NCBI GenBank assembly: GCA_028688225.1
Contig: JAQTYQ010000008.1
Location: 1-64,000, forward strand
Length of the DNA stretch: 64,000 bases
Source: Opitutaceae bacterium
GTDB taxonomy: Bacteria; Verrucomicrobiota; Verrucomicrobiia; Opitutales; Opitutaceae
Direction of reading: 5' to 3'
Shown: positions 8,529-17,332 of the stretch, piece after piece
How the letters are laid out: every line of letters begins with the position of its first letter
Numbering within the stretch: position 1 is the stretch's first letter
Translations under genes and position numbers: made by a program
Notes under the pieces: model-generated
What the model was told of the DNA's origin: nothing
Databases searched by the model: none
The model's input: the letters and a program-made list of their open reading frames with translations, nothing else

Positions 8529-10872
8529 CCCGGGGCCCGGCATTTTGCGTCTCATTTTCGCCGCCTTGGCGCTGATCATCGGCACCGCCGTGCTCCGGGC
8601 TCAGACGGAGGAGGCTGCTCTGCTGGCCGCCGCACCCAGGAAGGCCGGCACGGTCGCGATCAAGTTCATCGGCATCGCCGTGGTCGGCGAACAGATCGTG
8701 CGCGCCAACATCCAGGTGAAACCGGGCCTCGAGTTCGACGATGCCATGATCGACCGGGATATCCGGACCCTCTACCGCACCGGGTTGTTTGAATTCATCG
8801 AGGTCAAGCGGGAGGAGCTGCCGGGCAACGTCGTCAACCTGGTCTTTGAGATCACGCCCAAATACCGCGTGCTGGCGATCCGTTTCCAGGGCAACAAGAA
8901 GGTCAAGACTTCGCGGCTCGAAAAAGAGATCAGCACCAAGCCCAATACCGCGCTCGACGAGCGCGCCATCAAGGCCGACGCCGAGAAACTCCACGAGTTC
9001 TACCAGAAGTCGGGTTACAACCAGGCCCAGATCACCTACGACATCCAGCGCGACCGGACGGTGGGGTACGGCACCGTCATCTTCAAGATCCGCGAGGGCG
9101 AAAAGGTGAAGATCGCCGACATCCGCTTCACCGGCAACGCCCACATCAAATCCAAGCGCCTCCGCAAGGAGATGGAGACGAAGCGCTACTGGATGTTCTC
9201 CTGGCTCATGGGCACGGGCCGGTACAAGGACGACGCCTTTGAGGACGACATCAGCAAGCTGCTCGATTACTACCGCGAACAGGGCTTTCTCGACGTCGAC
9301 ATCCCGCCGGACCGCATTGCTTACGATTACAAGTCGCCCAAGCGGATGATCATCACCATCCACGTCGACGAGGGCCGGCAGTATCGCATCGGCGACATCA
9401 GCATCACCGGCAGCAAGCTTTTCTCCGAGGCCATGCTCAAGCTGGTGCTCCGGCAGAAGAGCGGCATGCTCTTCCGCCCCTCCAAGCTCGACAAGGATGT
9501 GGAGAACATGGAGGACTTTTACGGCCGCGCCGGTTACCTCGACACCCGCGTGCGGCTGGTGCGCAAGCCCAATATCACCACCGGCAACATCGACGTCGAA
9601 TACCAGGTCGACGAGAGCGAAAAATTCTACGTCGAGTCGGTGAAGATCGAAGGCAACACCAAGACCAAGAACATTGTCATCATCCGCGAGCTGATCCTCA
9701 GCCCGGGCGACGTCTTTGACATGGTGCGCATGAAGGCGAGCAAGCTGCGCCTCCAGAACACGGCCTTCTTCGAGGACGTCAACCTCACCCCGGAAAGCAC
9801 GAACATCCCCGGCCGGCGCAATCTCAAGGTCGCGGTGAAGGAGGCGCGCACCGGCAACCTCAGCTTTGGCGCCGGCTACAGCTCGCTCGAGCACGCGATG
9901 TTCTTCGCCGAGCTCAGCCAGTCCAATTTCGATTTGTTCAACCGCCGCTCGTTCTTCCAGGGCGCCGGTCAGAAGTTCCGCCTCCGGTTCCAGATCGGCT
10001 CGTTGTCCAACGAGGTGGTCCTGTCCTTCGAGGAACCGTGGCTTTTCCAAAAGGAACTGGCGTTGGGTTTCACGATCTACCGCACCAGTTCCAACTACAC
10101 CAGCTCCTATTACGACGAAATCCGTCTGGGGGCCCAGGTTTACCTGCGCAAGCGTCTCTTCGAGTACGTGGAAGGCCGGGTGTCCCTCACGAACGAGGAG
10201 ATCGAGATCACGAACATCAGTTCGTCGGCCTCGTCCATCTTCCAGGCGCTCGCCGGCAAGTCCCGCACCGTCAAGGTCGGCTTCCAGTTGCTGCGCGATG
10301 TCCGCGACCGGATCGTCAACACCACGCGGGGCAACCGCATTCAGTTCATCACCGAGTTTGCCGGCGGTCCGCTGGGCGGAACCAACGACTATTACCGCCT
10401 GGAAATGCGCGGCTCGCAGTTCTTCCCGGTTTTCCGGACGCAGGCGCAGGTGCTCGGCCTGGTCGCCCGGGCCGGGATCGTGGAGAACTACGGCAAAAGC
10501 CTGGACGTGCCCTTCTATGACCGTTATTTCCTCGGCGGCCCCGACGACCTGCGCGGGTTCGAATACCGCGATGTCGGCCCCAAGGACGCCTCCGGCCAGC
10601 CCATCGGCGGCAAAACCTACGGCATGTTCACCGCCGAGTATTCGATGGACGTCGTCAAGCCCGTCCGTTTCGCGATCTTCTATGACGCGGGCTTCGTCAA
10701 TGTCGACGCCTACGACTTCAGCCCCGTGCGCTACAACGACAATTTTGGCTTCGGCCTGCGCCTGATCGTGGCGGGGGCGCCGCTCAGCCTCGATTTTGGT
10801 ATTCCCCTCACCGCTGATAAGGTTAATAAGAAGGGCAGCCAGTTTAACTTCTCCTACGGCACCCGTTTCTGA
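8518..10872 (+). CDS. bamA: Outer-membrane protein assembly factor BamA
   Basis: A 784-residue BamA from the ATG at 8518; a TTG nine bases earlier is an alternative. A signal peptide (about 1-27, ending VLRAQ) precedes five POTRA repeats (about 45-410) and a C-terminal 16-strand barrel ending in aromatic F, the usual outer-membrane signature. The barrel contains the FGAGYSS and RGF (DDLRGFEYR) motifs expected of Omp85 proteins. It folds and inserts beta-barrel proteins. The start overlaps the dnaB end by 11 bases. It is followed by skp and lpxD, the classical envelope-biogenesis block. Confidence 0.95.
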   Translation: MPNSPGPGILRLIFAALALIIGTAVLRAQTEEAALLAAAPRKAGTVAIKFIGIAVVGEQIVRANIQVKPGLEFDDAMIDRDIRTLYRTGLFEFIEVKREELPGNVVNLVFEITPKYRVLAIRFQGNKKVKTSRLEKEISTKPNTALDERAIKADAEKLHEFYQKSGYNQAQITYDIQRDRTVGYGTVIFKIREGEKVKIADIRFTGNAHIKSKRLRKEMETKRYWMFSWLMGTGRYKDDAFEDDISKLLDYYREQGFLDVDIPPDRIAYDYKSPKRMIITIHVDEGRQYRIGDISITGSKLFSEAMLKLVLRQKSGMLFRPSKLDKDVENMEDFYGRAGYLDTRVRLVRKPNITTGNIDVEYQVDESEKFYVESVKIEGNTKTKNIVIIRELILSPGDVFDMVRMKASKLRLQNTAFFEDVNLTPESTNIPGRRNLKVAVKEARTGNLSFGAGYSSLEHAMFFAELSQSNFDLFNRRSFFQGAGQKFRLRFQIGSLSNEVVLSFEEPWLFQKELALGFTIYRTSSNYTSSYYDEIRLGAQVYLRKRLFEYVEGRVSLTNEEIEITNISSSASSIFQALAGKSRTVKVGFQLLRDVRDRIVNTTRGNRIQFITEFAGGPLGGTNDYYRLEMRGSQFFPVFRTQAQVLGLVARAGIVENYGKSLDVPFYDRYFLGGPDDLRGFEYRDVGPKDASGQPIGGKTYGMFTAEYSMDVVKPVRFAIFYDAGFVNVDAYDFSPVRYNDNFGFGLRLIVAGAPLSLDFGIPLTADKVNKKGSQFNFSYGTRF

Positions 10873-10900
10873 CCACCCGACACCCCGACTGCTTAAACCT

Positions 10901-11608
10901 ATGAATAGAATGCTGAAATCCGTCATCACCACCATCGCCTTCGGTGCGGCTGCGCTCGGCCTTGGCGCCCAGCCTGCGCTGAAAATCATCACCGTCGACA
11001 TGGGCAAACTGCTCGAAAACCATTACAAGACCGAGGAACAGGTGACCAAGCTCCGCGCGGATGAGCAGAAAGCGCGGGACGAGCTGGAGCGCATGGGCAA
11101 GGAGCTCAACCAGGTCGTTGAACAATACAAGGAGATGGTGGAGCAGTCCAAGAACACCCTCCTGACCGCCGAGGCCCGCGCCAAGGCCGACGCCGATTCC
11201 CAGAAGATGCTGGAGGACATCCAGCGCCGGCAGTCCGACGGGCAGAACTTCCAGGTCAACACCCAGCGCTCGCTCCAGCAGCGGCTCAACAACTTCCGCG
11301 GCCTCCTGCTCGATGAAATCGGGAAAAAGGTGACCGAGCTGGCCAAGGGCAAGGGCGCGACGCTCGTGGTGGACAAGTCCGGCCCCTCGGCGCTGGGCGT
11401 CCCCTCCGTGATTTACGCCGATGCGGCCTACGACATCACCGACGAGGTCATGGCCGAGATCAACAAGGACCGTCCGGCCCCGCCGCCCGCTGCCACGGCT
11501 CCGGCTGCCCCGCCGCCGACCGCCACGCCGCCGGCCGCCACGCCGCCGGCCGCCACGACCACCGAGACGCCCGCGGTCACCGTCCCCGGCCTTGCGCCGA
11601 AGAAGTGA
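10901..11608 (+). CDS. OmpH/Skp-family periplasmic chaperone
   Basis: A 235-residue protein with a signal peptide (about 1-23, MNRMLKSVITTIAFGAAALG then LGAQP). A mature region shows KIITVDMGKLLENHYKTEEQ and a long charged coiled coil (about 40-130), as in Skp. The final 40 residues are a Pro/Ala/Thr repeat tail with the unit ATPPA. Skp proteins carry unfolded outer-membrane proteins across the periplasm. The location between bamA and lpxD supports this role. The upstream in-frame extension to 10796 lies inside bamA and is not used. Confidence 0.87.
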   Translation: MNRMLKSVITTIAFGAAALGLGAQPALKIITVDMGKLLENHYKTEEQVTKLRADEQKARDELERMGKELNQVVEQYKEMVEQSKNTLLTAEARAKADADSQKMLEDIQRRQSDGQNFQVNTQRSLQQRLNNFRGLLLDEIGKKVTELAKGKGATLVVDKSGPSALGVPSVIYADAAYDITDEVMAEINKDRPAPPPAATAPAAPPPTATPPAATPPAATTTETPAVTVPGLAPKK

Positions 11609-11639
11609 TCCGGGGGCATTCCCGCCCGCTTTCCCCAAA

Positions 11640-11670
11640 CCCCGCCCGCCTTGGGCGGGGTTTTTTCTTT
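11640..11670 (+). terminator. Intrinsic terminator after skp
   Basis: An 8-bp stem CCCCGCCC/GGGCGGGG (11640-11647 with 11653-11660) is followed by six T residues and TTT after one C. It lies 31 bases past the skp stop and implies lpxD has at least partly separate transcription. Confidence 0.88.
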
Positions 11671-11770
11671 GGGCCGGCTCAAAAATTTGCTTAGTTAATG
11701 GCTGACGGCCCCGGGCGCCTGTGCCGATTGCCGGCCGGCCCGCCCGGTTCCGCCACCGGATTCATCCGCC

Positions 11771-12820
11771 ATGCAGCTTGCCTTCACCCCTGATGAGATT
11801 GCGGCCATCGTGCAGCCCCGGGCCGCACGGGGCGCGACCGCCGCCGTGATCCGCGGGATTTCCGCGCTCGGGACCGCCCGTCCCGGCGATCTTTCCTTCC
11901 TCGGCAATCCGAAGTACCGGTCCGAGGTCGCGGGCACCCGGGCCTCGCTGGTGTTGGTGCCGCCGGACTACACCGGCGAACCCGCGGCCGGCCAGCTCTT
12001 CCTCGTGGTGGACCAGCCTTCCGTCGCCCTGGCCCGGCTGTGCGCCCGGATCGAGCAGATGCTGCGGTCGCCGCCCGCGCCGGGGGTGCATCCTTCCGCG
12101 GTTGTGGCGCCGGACGCGCAGATCGCCACCACCGCCGCGATCGGCCCGCTTTGCGTGATCGAGGCGGATGTGCGCGTCGGCGGGCGCACCTGCCTGCAGG
12201 CCTCGGTGTATGCCGGCCGGGGCACGGTGATCGGCGACGACTGCCTGCTCATGCCGGGCGTGCGCCTTTACCCCGGCACGCAGCTCGGCCATCGCGTCCG
12301 CCTGCATGCCAACGTCGTGATCGGGTCCGACGGTTTCGGCTACGAGCAGGTCAACGGGCGCCATGAAAAGGTGCCGCAGATCGGGCAGGTTGTCATCGAG
12401 GACGACGTGGAGATCGGCGCCGGCAGCACGGTCGACCGCGCGCGGTTCGGCCGGACGATCGTGGGGGAGGGCACGAAAATCGACAACCTGGTGCAGCTGG
12501 GGCACAACGTCGTCATCGGCAAGCACTGCATCCTCTGCGCCCAGACCGGTATTTCCGGCAGCACCACCGTCGGGGACTGCGTCGTGCTCGGCGGCCAGGT
12601 GGGTGTGGGAGGTCACATCACGATCGGCAAGGGCGTCAAGGCCGGCGGCCAGACCGGCATCGCCGCCGACGTGCCCGCCGGCACCTACATCAACGGCACG
12701 CCGGCGCTGCCCTACATGCTCGAGCGGCGCCTGGCCGTGCTGCACCAGCGCCTGCCGGAGCTCTTCCACCGGCTGGATGCGCTCGAGGCCCAGGTGAAAA
12801 AATCCACCGCCGCAAAATAA
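11771..12820 (+). CDS. lpxD: UDP-3-O-acylglucosamine N-acyltransferase
   Basis: A 349-residue enzyme of lipid A synthesis that adds the second acyl chain to UDP-3-O-acyl-glucosamine. The N-terminal uridine-binding domain (about 1-95) contains GTARPGDLSFLGNPKY. The left-handed beta-helix of hexapeptide repeats runs from about 105 to 310, with the catalytic histidine in QLGHNVVIG (H245). A C-terminal helix follows. Its presence with bamA and skp shows a lipopolysaccharide-type outer membrane. Confidence 0.95.
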   Translation: MQLAFTPDEIAAIVQPRAARGATAAVIRGISALGTARPGDLSFLGNPKYRSEVAGTRASLVLVPPDYTGEPAAGQLFLVVDQPSVALARLCARIEQMLRSPPAPGVHPSAVVAPDAQIATTAAIGPLCVIEADVRVGGRTCLQASVYAGRGTVIGDDCLLMPGVRLYPGTQLGHRVRLHANVVIGSDGFGYEQVNGRHEKVPQIGQVVIEDDVEIGAGSTVDRARFGRTIVGEGTKIDNLVQLGHNVVIGKHCILCAQTGISGSTTVGDCVVLGGQVGVGGHITIGKGVKAGGQTGIAADVPAGTYINGTPALPYMLERRLAVLHQRLPELFHRLDALEAQVKKSTAAK

Positions 12821-12863
12821 ATCTTCCGCCGTCACCGCTTCGTGACAAGATGGCGGCCACCTT

Positions 12864-13811
12864 ATGAGCGACGTGCGGCTGAAAATCTTTACCGGCAATT
12901 CCAACCGGGCCCTGGCGGTGGAAATCTGCCGGCACATCGGCGTCCCCCTCGGGGAGGCCACGGTCACGAGCTTCCCCGACGGGGAATCGTTTGTGAAGAT
13001 CAACGAGAACATCCGCGGGGCGGACGTCTTCATCGTCCAGTCGACCTGCCCGCCGTCCAACCACCACCTGATGGAGCTGCTCATCATGATCGACGCCGCC
13101 CGGCGCGCGTCGGCGCAGCGCATCACCGCCGTCATGCCCTTCTACGGCTACGCCCGCCAGGATCGCAAGGACCAGCCGCGCGTGCCCATCACCGCCAAGC
13201 TGGTCGCCAATCTCCTCGTGGCCGCCGGCGCCAACCGCGTGCTCACGATGGACCTGCACAGCCAGCAGATCCAGGGCTTCTTCGACATTCCGGTCGATCA
13301 TCTCTATGCCTCGCCCGTGTTTTTCCAGTACCTCCTGGAGAAAATGACGCCCAATCTCGTCGTCTGCTCCCCGGACGTCGGCGGCATGAAGATGGCCGCG
13401 GCCTATGCCGACATGCTCGGCGCCGGTCTGGGCCTGGTGGCCAAGAAGCGCAAGAGCGCGACCACCGTCGAGGCCATCAATGTGGTCGGCGAGGTGAAGG
13501 ACTGCGACGTGCTGCTGGTCGACGACATCACCGAGACTGCCGGCACCCTGACCGCCGCGGCCCGGATGCTGCGGGAGAGCGGGGCCGTCAGCGTGCGCGC
13601 CGCCGTCAGCCATTGCATCCTCAACGACATGGCCTACGAGCGGCTCAAGACGGGCCTGATCGACGAGCTCATCACCACCGACTCCATTCCCAACGATCCG
13701 CGCGGACTGCCCATCACCGTGCTCAGCATCGCCAACCTGCTCGGCGATGCCATCCTGCGGATCAACAGCAACGAGAGCATCACCAGCCTCTTCAAAATCA
13801 AGGGATTTTGA
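12864..13811 (+). CDS. prs: Ribose-phosphate pyrophosphokinase
   Basis: A 315-residue PRPP synthetase that makes phosphoribosyl pyrophosphate from ribose-5-phosphate and ATP for nucleotides, His and Trp. The family motifs appear in order: FTGNSNRALA, SFPDGESFVKI, the ATP-loop region YGYARQDRKD, the metal-binding TMDLHSQQIQGFF, and the PRPP loop DVLLVDDITETAGT. It starts 43 bases after lpxD on the same strand. The nearby pyrE, which consumes PRPP, is on the opposite strand. Confidence 0.96.
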   Translation: MSDVRLKIFTGNSNRALAVEICRHIGVPLGEATVTSFPDGESFVKINENIRGADVFIVQSTCPPSNHHLMELLIMIDAARRASAQRITAVMPFYGYARQDRKDQPRVPITAKLVANLLVAAGANRVLTMDLHSQQIQGFFDIPVDHLYASPVFFQYLLEKMTPNLVVCSPDVGGMKMAAAYADMLGAGLGLVAKKRKSATTVEAINVVGEVKDCDVLLVDDITETAGTLTAAARMLRESGAVSVRAAVSHCILNDMAYERLKTGLIDELITTDSIPNDPRGLPITVLSIANLLGDAILRINSNESITSLFKIKGF

Positions 13812-13874
13812 CGTGGTCCGGGTTGTGCGGGGGCCGCGGTGCGGCTATGGTGTCCCCCTTTTGCGCCACTCCTC

Positions 13875-15266
13875 ATGAAATTCAAGGCTTTGACCTGTCT
13901 CTTCGCCGCCACCTTGGCGGCGCTGCTCCTCACCGGCGCCAAGGAGGCGCCGCCGAAACCTGTGCTCAAGGTCGATGCCTCGCCGGTCGGCGTGGGCAAG
14001 GCCGGTGCCGTGGCCAGTTACGCCGACGTGATCGAGCCGGTCCAGCAGGCGGTGGTATCGGTCTACTCGGCCAAAATCGTGCGCCAGCACCTGCCACCTT
14101 ATTTCCGCCAGTTTTTCGGCGACCAGGAGCGTGAGACGCGCGAGGAGGGCCTCGGCTCCGGCGTCATCGTGTCGGCCGACGGCTACATCCTCACCAACAA
14201 CCACGTCATTGAGGGTGCCGATCAGTTGAACGTCGCGCTGCCCGACAACCGCGAGTTCAAGGCCAGGGTCATCGGCGCCGATCCGAAGACCGACGTCGCC
14301 ATCATCAAGATCGAGGCAGAGAACCTGCCCGTCGTTACCCTCGCCGACAGCGACAAGCTGCGGGTGGGCGACGTCGTGTTCGCCATCGGCAATCCGCTCA
14401 ACGTCGGCCAAACCGTCACCATGGGCATCGTCTCCGCCCTGGGGCGCAAAAATCTCGGCCTGCTTGACGAGGTTGCCGGCTACGAGGATTTCATCCAGAC
14501 CGACGCCCCGATCAACATGGGCAACTCCGGCGGCGCGCTGGTCGATGCCGGGGGCCGGCTGGTCGGCATCAACAGCGCCATCATGTCTACCACCAACGGC
14601 AGCATGGGCATCGGTTTTGCCGTCCCGGTCAACCTCGCCGCCAGCATCATGCACAGCCTCGTCGAGACCGGCACCGTGGCCCGCGGCTTCCTTGGCGTCG
14701 GCGTGCAGGTGCTCACCCCCGATCTCGCCGAGGGGCTCAACGTCAAGGAGAGCAAGGGCGTGGTCATCAACAGCCTCACCCCCGATGGCCCCGCCGCCAA
14801 GGCCGGCCTCAAGCTCGAGGACGTCATCCTCGCCATCAACGACAAGCCGGTGGACTCGCTCCAGACGCTGCGGCTCATCGTGGCCCAGACCCCGCCGGGC
14901 ACGAAGGTGCGGGTGAAATCCGTGCGCGATGGCAAGACGGCAGAAACCGAGGTCACCCTCAGCCGCCTGACCGACGACGGCGCCCGGCCCGACGAACTGG
15001 TCGCCGGGGTCTCCGTCACGCGCGTGACCGACGAGCTGCGGCGCACCTACCGGCTGCCCGACGACGTCGACGGCCTGATCGTGACCGAGGTCGCCGAGGA
15101 CTCGGCCTTCCGCGAGAGATTCCGTGCCGGCATGGTCATCGTGCAGGTCGACCGCATCCCGGTCGAGGAGGTGGCGGCCGCCCGCGCCCTCGTGCGTCCG
15201 GGTCGCCATTTCTGCCTGGTGTGGGATCGCGGCGGCTACCGCTTCGTGCCTTTCCAGGTGCCATAG
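13875..15266 (+). CDS. HtrA/DegQ-family periplasmic serine protease with two PDZ domains
   Basis: A 463-residue protein from the ATG at 13875, where the signal peptide MKFKALTCLFAATLAALLL begins. The catalytic triad is visible as H110 (TNNHV), D140 (KTDVAI) and S218 (GNSGGAL). The first PDZ domain (about 285-370, GFLGVGVQ) is clear. A second, weaker PDZ-like domain occupies the end. HtrA proteases degrade or refold misfolded envelope proteins, consistent with the preceding outer-membrane assembly genes. Whether it is functionally DegP, DegQ or DegS cannot be read; two PDZ domains favour DegP/DegQ. Confidence 0.93.
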   Translation: MKFKALTCLFAATLAALLLTGAKEAPPKPVLKVDASPVGVGKAGAVASYADVIEPVQQAVVSVYSAKIVRQHLPPYFRQFFGDQERETREEGLGSGVIVSADGYILTNNHVIEGADQLNVALPDNREFKARVIGADPKTDVAIIKIEAENLPVVTLADSDKLRVGDVVFAIGNPLNVGQTVTMGIVSALGRKNLGLLDEVAGYEDFIQTDAPINMGNSGGALVDAGGRLVGINSAIMSTTNGSMGIGFAVPVNLAASIMHSLVETGTVARGFLGVGVQVLTPDLAEGLNVKESKGVVINSLTPDGPAAKAGLKLEDVILAINDKPVDSLQTLRLIVAQTPPGTKVRVKSVRDGKTAETEVTLSRLTDDGARPDELVAGVSVTRVTDELRRTYRLPDDVDGLIVTEVAEDSAFRERFRAGMVIVQVDRIPVEEVAAARALVRPGRHFCLVWDRGGYRFVPFQVP

Positions 15267-15289
15267 GAATCTGGCGAAGGGCAGATTCC

Positions 15290-15859
15290 TTAGCTGCCCG
15301 GCTTCTCGATCGGCAGCTTCGCCAGCCACCCGGGCACCTGATCCGGCGGGTAGGTGGGATAGCTCATCTCCAGCAGCGAAAACGACGGCACGTCGAACTT
15401 GGCCAGGCCGGTGCTGCGGTCCACCAGCATGGCGATGCCCACCGGCACGCCGCCGGCCTGGCGGATGAGGTTGAGGCATTCCAGCACGCGGCCGCCGCGC
15501 GTCACGACGTCCTCGACCACGAGCACGGGCTCGTCGGCCACGATCTTGAAGCCGCGGCGCAGCACCAATGTGTTGTTCTCCTTTTCGGCAAAGATGTAGC
15601 GCGCCCGCGCCTGCCGCGCCACCTCCTGGCCGATCACCAGTCCGCCCATGGCCGGCGCCAGCACCGTCCGGAAGGCGACGCCCTGCAGTTTCGCCAGCAG
15701 CAGCTGCGCGAGGCGCTCCACCTCGGGCATGTGCTGGCAGACCTGCGCGCACTGGAAGTAGTGGCCGCTGTGCAGGCCGGAACGGAGCACGAAATGCCCC
15801 TGGAGCAGCGCCTTGGTGCGGGTGAAGATGTCGATGACCTCCTGCTGGATGGCGTCCAT
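15290..15859 (-). CDS. pyrE: Orotate phosphoribosyltransferase
   Basis: A 189-residue enzyme, started at the ATG at 15859 (MDAIQQEVIDIF); the longer frame adds a non-native leader. It shows HFVLRSGLHSGHYFQC at the N-terminus, the flexible-loop region FAEKENNTLVLRRGF and the PRPP loop VLVVEDVVTRGG. The protein transfers orotate to PRPP to give OMP in pyrimidine synthesis. It faces the htrA gene convergently with only 23 bases between stops, and no clear terminator is seen. Confidence 0.93.
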   Translation of the reverse strand: MDAIQQEVIDIFTRTKALLQGHFVLRSGLHSGHYFQCAQVCQHMPEVERLAQLLLAKLQGVAFRTVLAPAMGGLVIGQEVARQARARYIFAEKENNTLVLRRGFKIVADEPVLVVEDVVTRGGRVLECLNLIRQAGGVPVGIAMLVDRSTGLAKFDVPSFSLLEMSYPTYPPDQVPGWLAKLPIEKPGS

Positions 15860-15913
15860 GCGCCTCCACGCTGCGGAAAACGCGCGCGAAAACAAAATCA
15901 TTTTTTACCGGAC

Positions 15914-16032
15914 ACCACGGATGGCACGGATCGTCACGGTTGTTGCTTTGGGCTCTTGCTATCCCGGTTTCTCCGCGTTCTTTGCGCCGCTTGTGGTAAA
16001 ATCATCCGTGATTATCCGGGCAATCCGTGGTT
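15914..16032. repeat. Intergenic repeat with ACCACGGAT inverted ends, copy 1
   Basis: The left end ACCACGGATGGCACGGAT and the right end, read in reverse complement as AACCACGGATTGCCCGGAT, form imperfect terminal inverted repeats around about 80 bases without a gene. The same end motif recurs at 16992-17076 and 51556-51707, so this is a dispersed family. It lies between pyrE and the HTH/MBL gene. Confidence 0.65.
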
Positions 16033-16051
16033 AAATTCCGATCCGCTCTCC

Positions 16052-16906
16052 ATGACCGCCGCCACTGCCATCCCGCTTGAAGACGAACTCGGCGACGTGC
16101 TCGACAAGGCCCTGCACTGCGCGGGCCTCAACGAGGAGCAGCTGTCCGCGCGCGCCGGCGTGCCGGTGGACAAGATCCAGAACCTGGAGGACTACCGCTA
16201 CGACGACCTCACCGACGACGATCTCCACCGGCTGGCCGGGGCGCTCGGACTCAACGAGGTGGGGCTGTGCGCGCTGGCCCGCAACCGCTACCCGCGGCCC
16301 CGCATCAGCGGCCTGCCGTTCTGCGTGCACCCGCTGCACATGCCGTTCGGCGTCGGCGTGGTCAACGCCTACGCGGTGGTGGACTGCTGCACCGGTGTGG
16401 GCGTGCTGTTCGACGGCGGCACCGACTTTGCTGCGCTGCAGGCGGTCTGGCCGAAGCCGGTGACGCGCATCGAGGCGGTGTTTCTCACGCATCCCGAGGC
16501 CGAGCACATCGGCGGCGTGCGCGGGGCGCTGCAGCAGCACGGGCTGGCGACATTCTACGGGCCGCGCTGTGCCCCGGCGGGAACCGAGTGCTGGCCGCTG
16601 GGCGAGGGCGAGACCGTGGTGGTGGCGGGCTACCAGATCACCGCGCTGAGCACGCCTGGCCACTGCGCCGAGCACAACTGCTACCTCGTGCGGCCTAAAA
16701 ACGTGCCGAAGGCCCGCGCGCTGCTCGTCTCGGGCGATCTCATCTTCGCCGGCTCGCTCGGCGGCGGCTATTTTTCCTGCCCGGAACTGCTGCGCAACGC
16801 GCGCCGCATCCTCGGCGCCCTGCCGGGCCACATCGTCATCGCGCCCGGCCACGGCCCCATGACCACGGTGGAAAACGAGCTGAAGTACAATCCGTTCCTG
16901 GGGTAG
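16052..16906 (+). CDS. HTH domain fused to a metallo-beta-lactamase-fold hydrolase
   Basis: A 284-residue protein. Residues about 10-75 (ALHCAGLNEEQLSARAGVPV and DLTDDDLHRLAGALGL) resemble an XRE-type helix-turn-helix. Residues about 85-284 form a metallo-beta-lactamase fold of glyoxalase II type. Metal-ligand positions include H147 and H152 in THPEAEHIGG, H204 in TPGHCAEHN, D229 in SGDLIF and H267 in APGHGP. The usual HxHxDH is H-x-E-x-E-H here, so two first-shell positions are changed. Substrate is unknown. The start at 16052 is the first ATG giving a native-looking N-terminus. The fusion suggests a DNA-binding or partner-binding role for the N-terminus, which is inference. Confidence 0.85.
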   Translation: MTAATAIPLEDELGDVLDKALHCAGLNEEQLSARAGVPVDKIQNLEDYRYDDLTDDDLHRLAGALGLNEVGLCALARNRYPRPRISGLPFCVHPLHMPFGVGVVNAYAVVDCCTGVGVLFDGGTDFAALQAVWPKPVTRIEAVFLTHPEAEHIGGVRGALQQHGLATFYGPRCAPAGTECWPLGEGETVVVAGYQITALSTPGHCAEHNCYLVRPKNVPKARALLVSGDLIFAGSLGGGYFSCPELLRNARRILGALPGHIVIAPGHGPMTTVENELKYNPFLG

Positions 16907-16991
16907 GGCAGAAGGGGACAGGGAGTGAGGGAGAAAGTGAATGAGGTAACGGCGCGGCGGAGCCGCAACCAAACCCGGAAGGACTTTTTTG

Positions 16992-17076
16992 ACCACCGAT
17001 TCCGCGGATGGGCACGGATAAAACCAAGGCGCGGCATTCCGTATTAATCCGTGTCATCCGTGTGATCTGTGGTTGG
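16992..17076. repeat. Intergenic repeat with ACCACGGAT-type inverted ends, copy 2
   Basis: ACCACCGATTCCGCGGATGG at the left and an AACCACAGATCACACGGAT-type end at the right (read in reverse complement) form imperfect inverted ends like the copy at 15914. It occupies part of the 426-base stretch 16907-17332, which holds no intact gene but also contains the recombinase fragment at 17163. Confidence 0.55.
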
Positions 17077-17162
17077 TTTGGGATTGAGAGGATCTGGGTA
17101 AATCATCGCGGCACGCGAGGATTTGGCATTACAGCAGTGCAAGAAGCACAAAAAATTATGCC

Positions 17163-17232
17163 ACCTCAATCCCGCATCCGTGGGTGGCGCAAGAACTCCT
17201 GCGGCACAGCGACGTGCGGCTGACAATCAAGA
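17163..17232 (+). pseudogene. Tyrosine recombinase C-terminal fragment (first relic)
   Basis: The plus frame reads HPWVAQELLRHSDVRLTIKI from 17175, matching the helix before and around the catalytic His (LLRHSD) of phage-type tyrosine recombinases. It ends before the nucleophilic Tyr region, and no R or H-x-x-R box lies upstream in frame. It is a short relic of an integrase, similar to but distinct from the longer relic at 18136. Confidence 0.6.
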
Positions 17233-17332
17233 TTTCTGGCCTGTTCTTCACAGGATCGCGGAGGCAGCAGAGGAATCTGCCGTTGTTCACCGAAGATCGC
17301 CAAGAGCGCGGAGAGATCGGCGCGGGTAACCC

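Noticed and set aside
8500-11007. 835-residue minus-strand frame opposite bamA
   Set aside because: Antisense to bamA, whose POTRA and barrel features are clear; the shadow has no start context or family resemblance.
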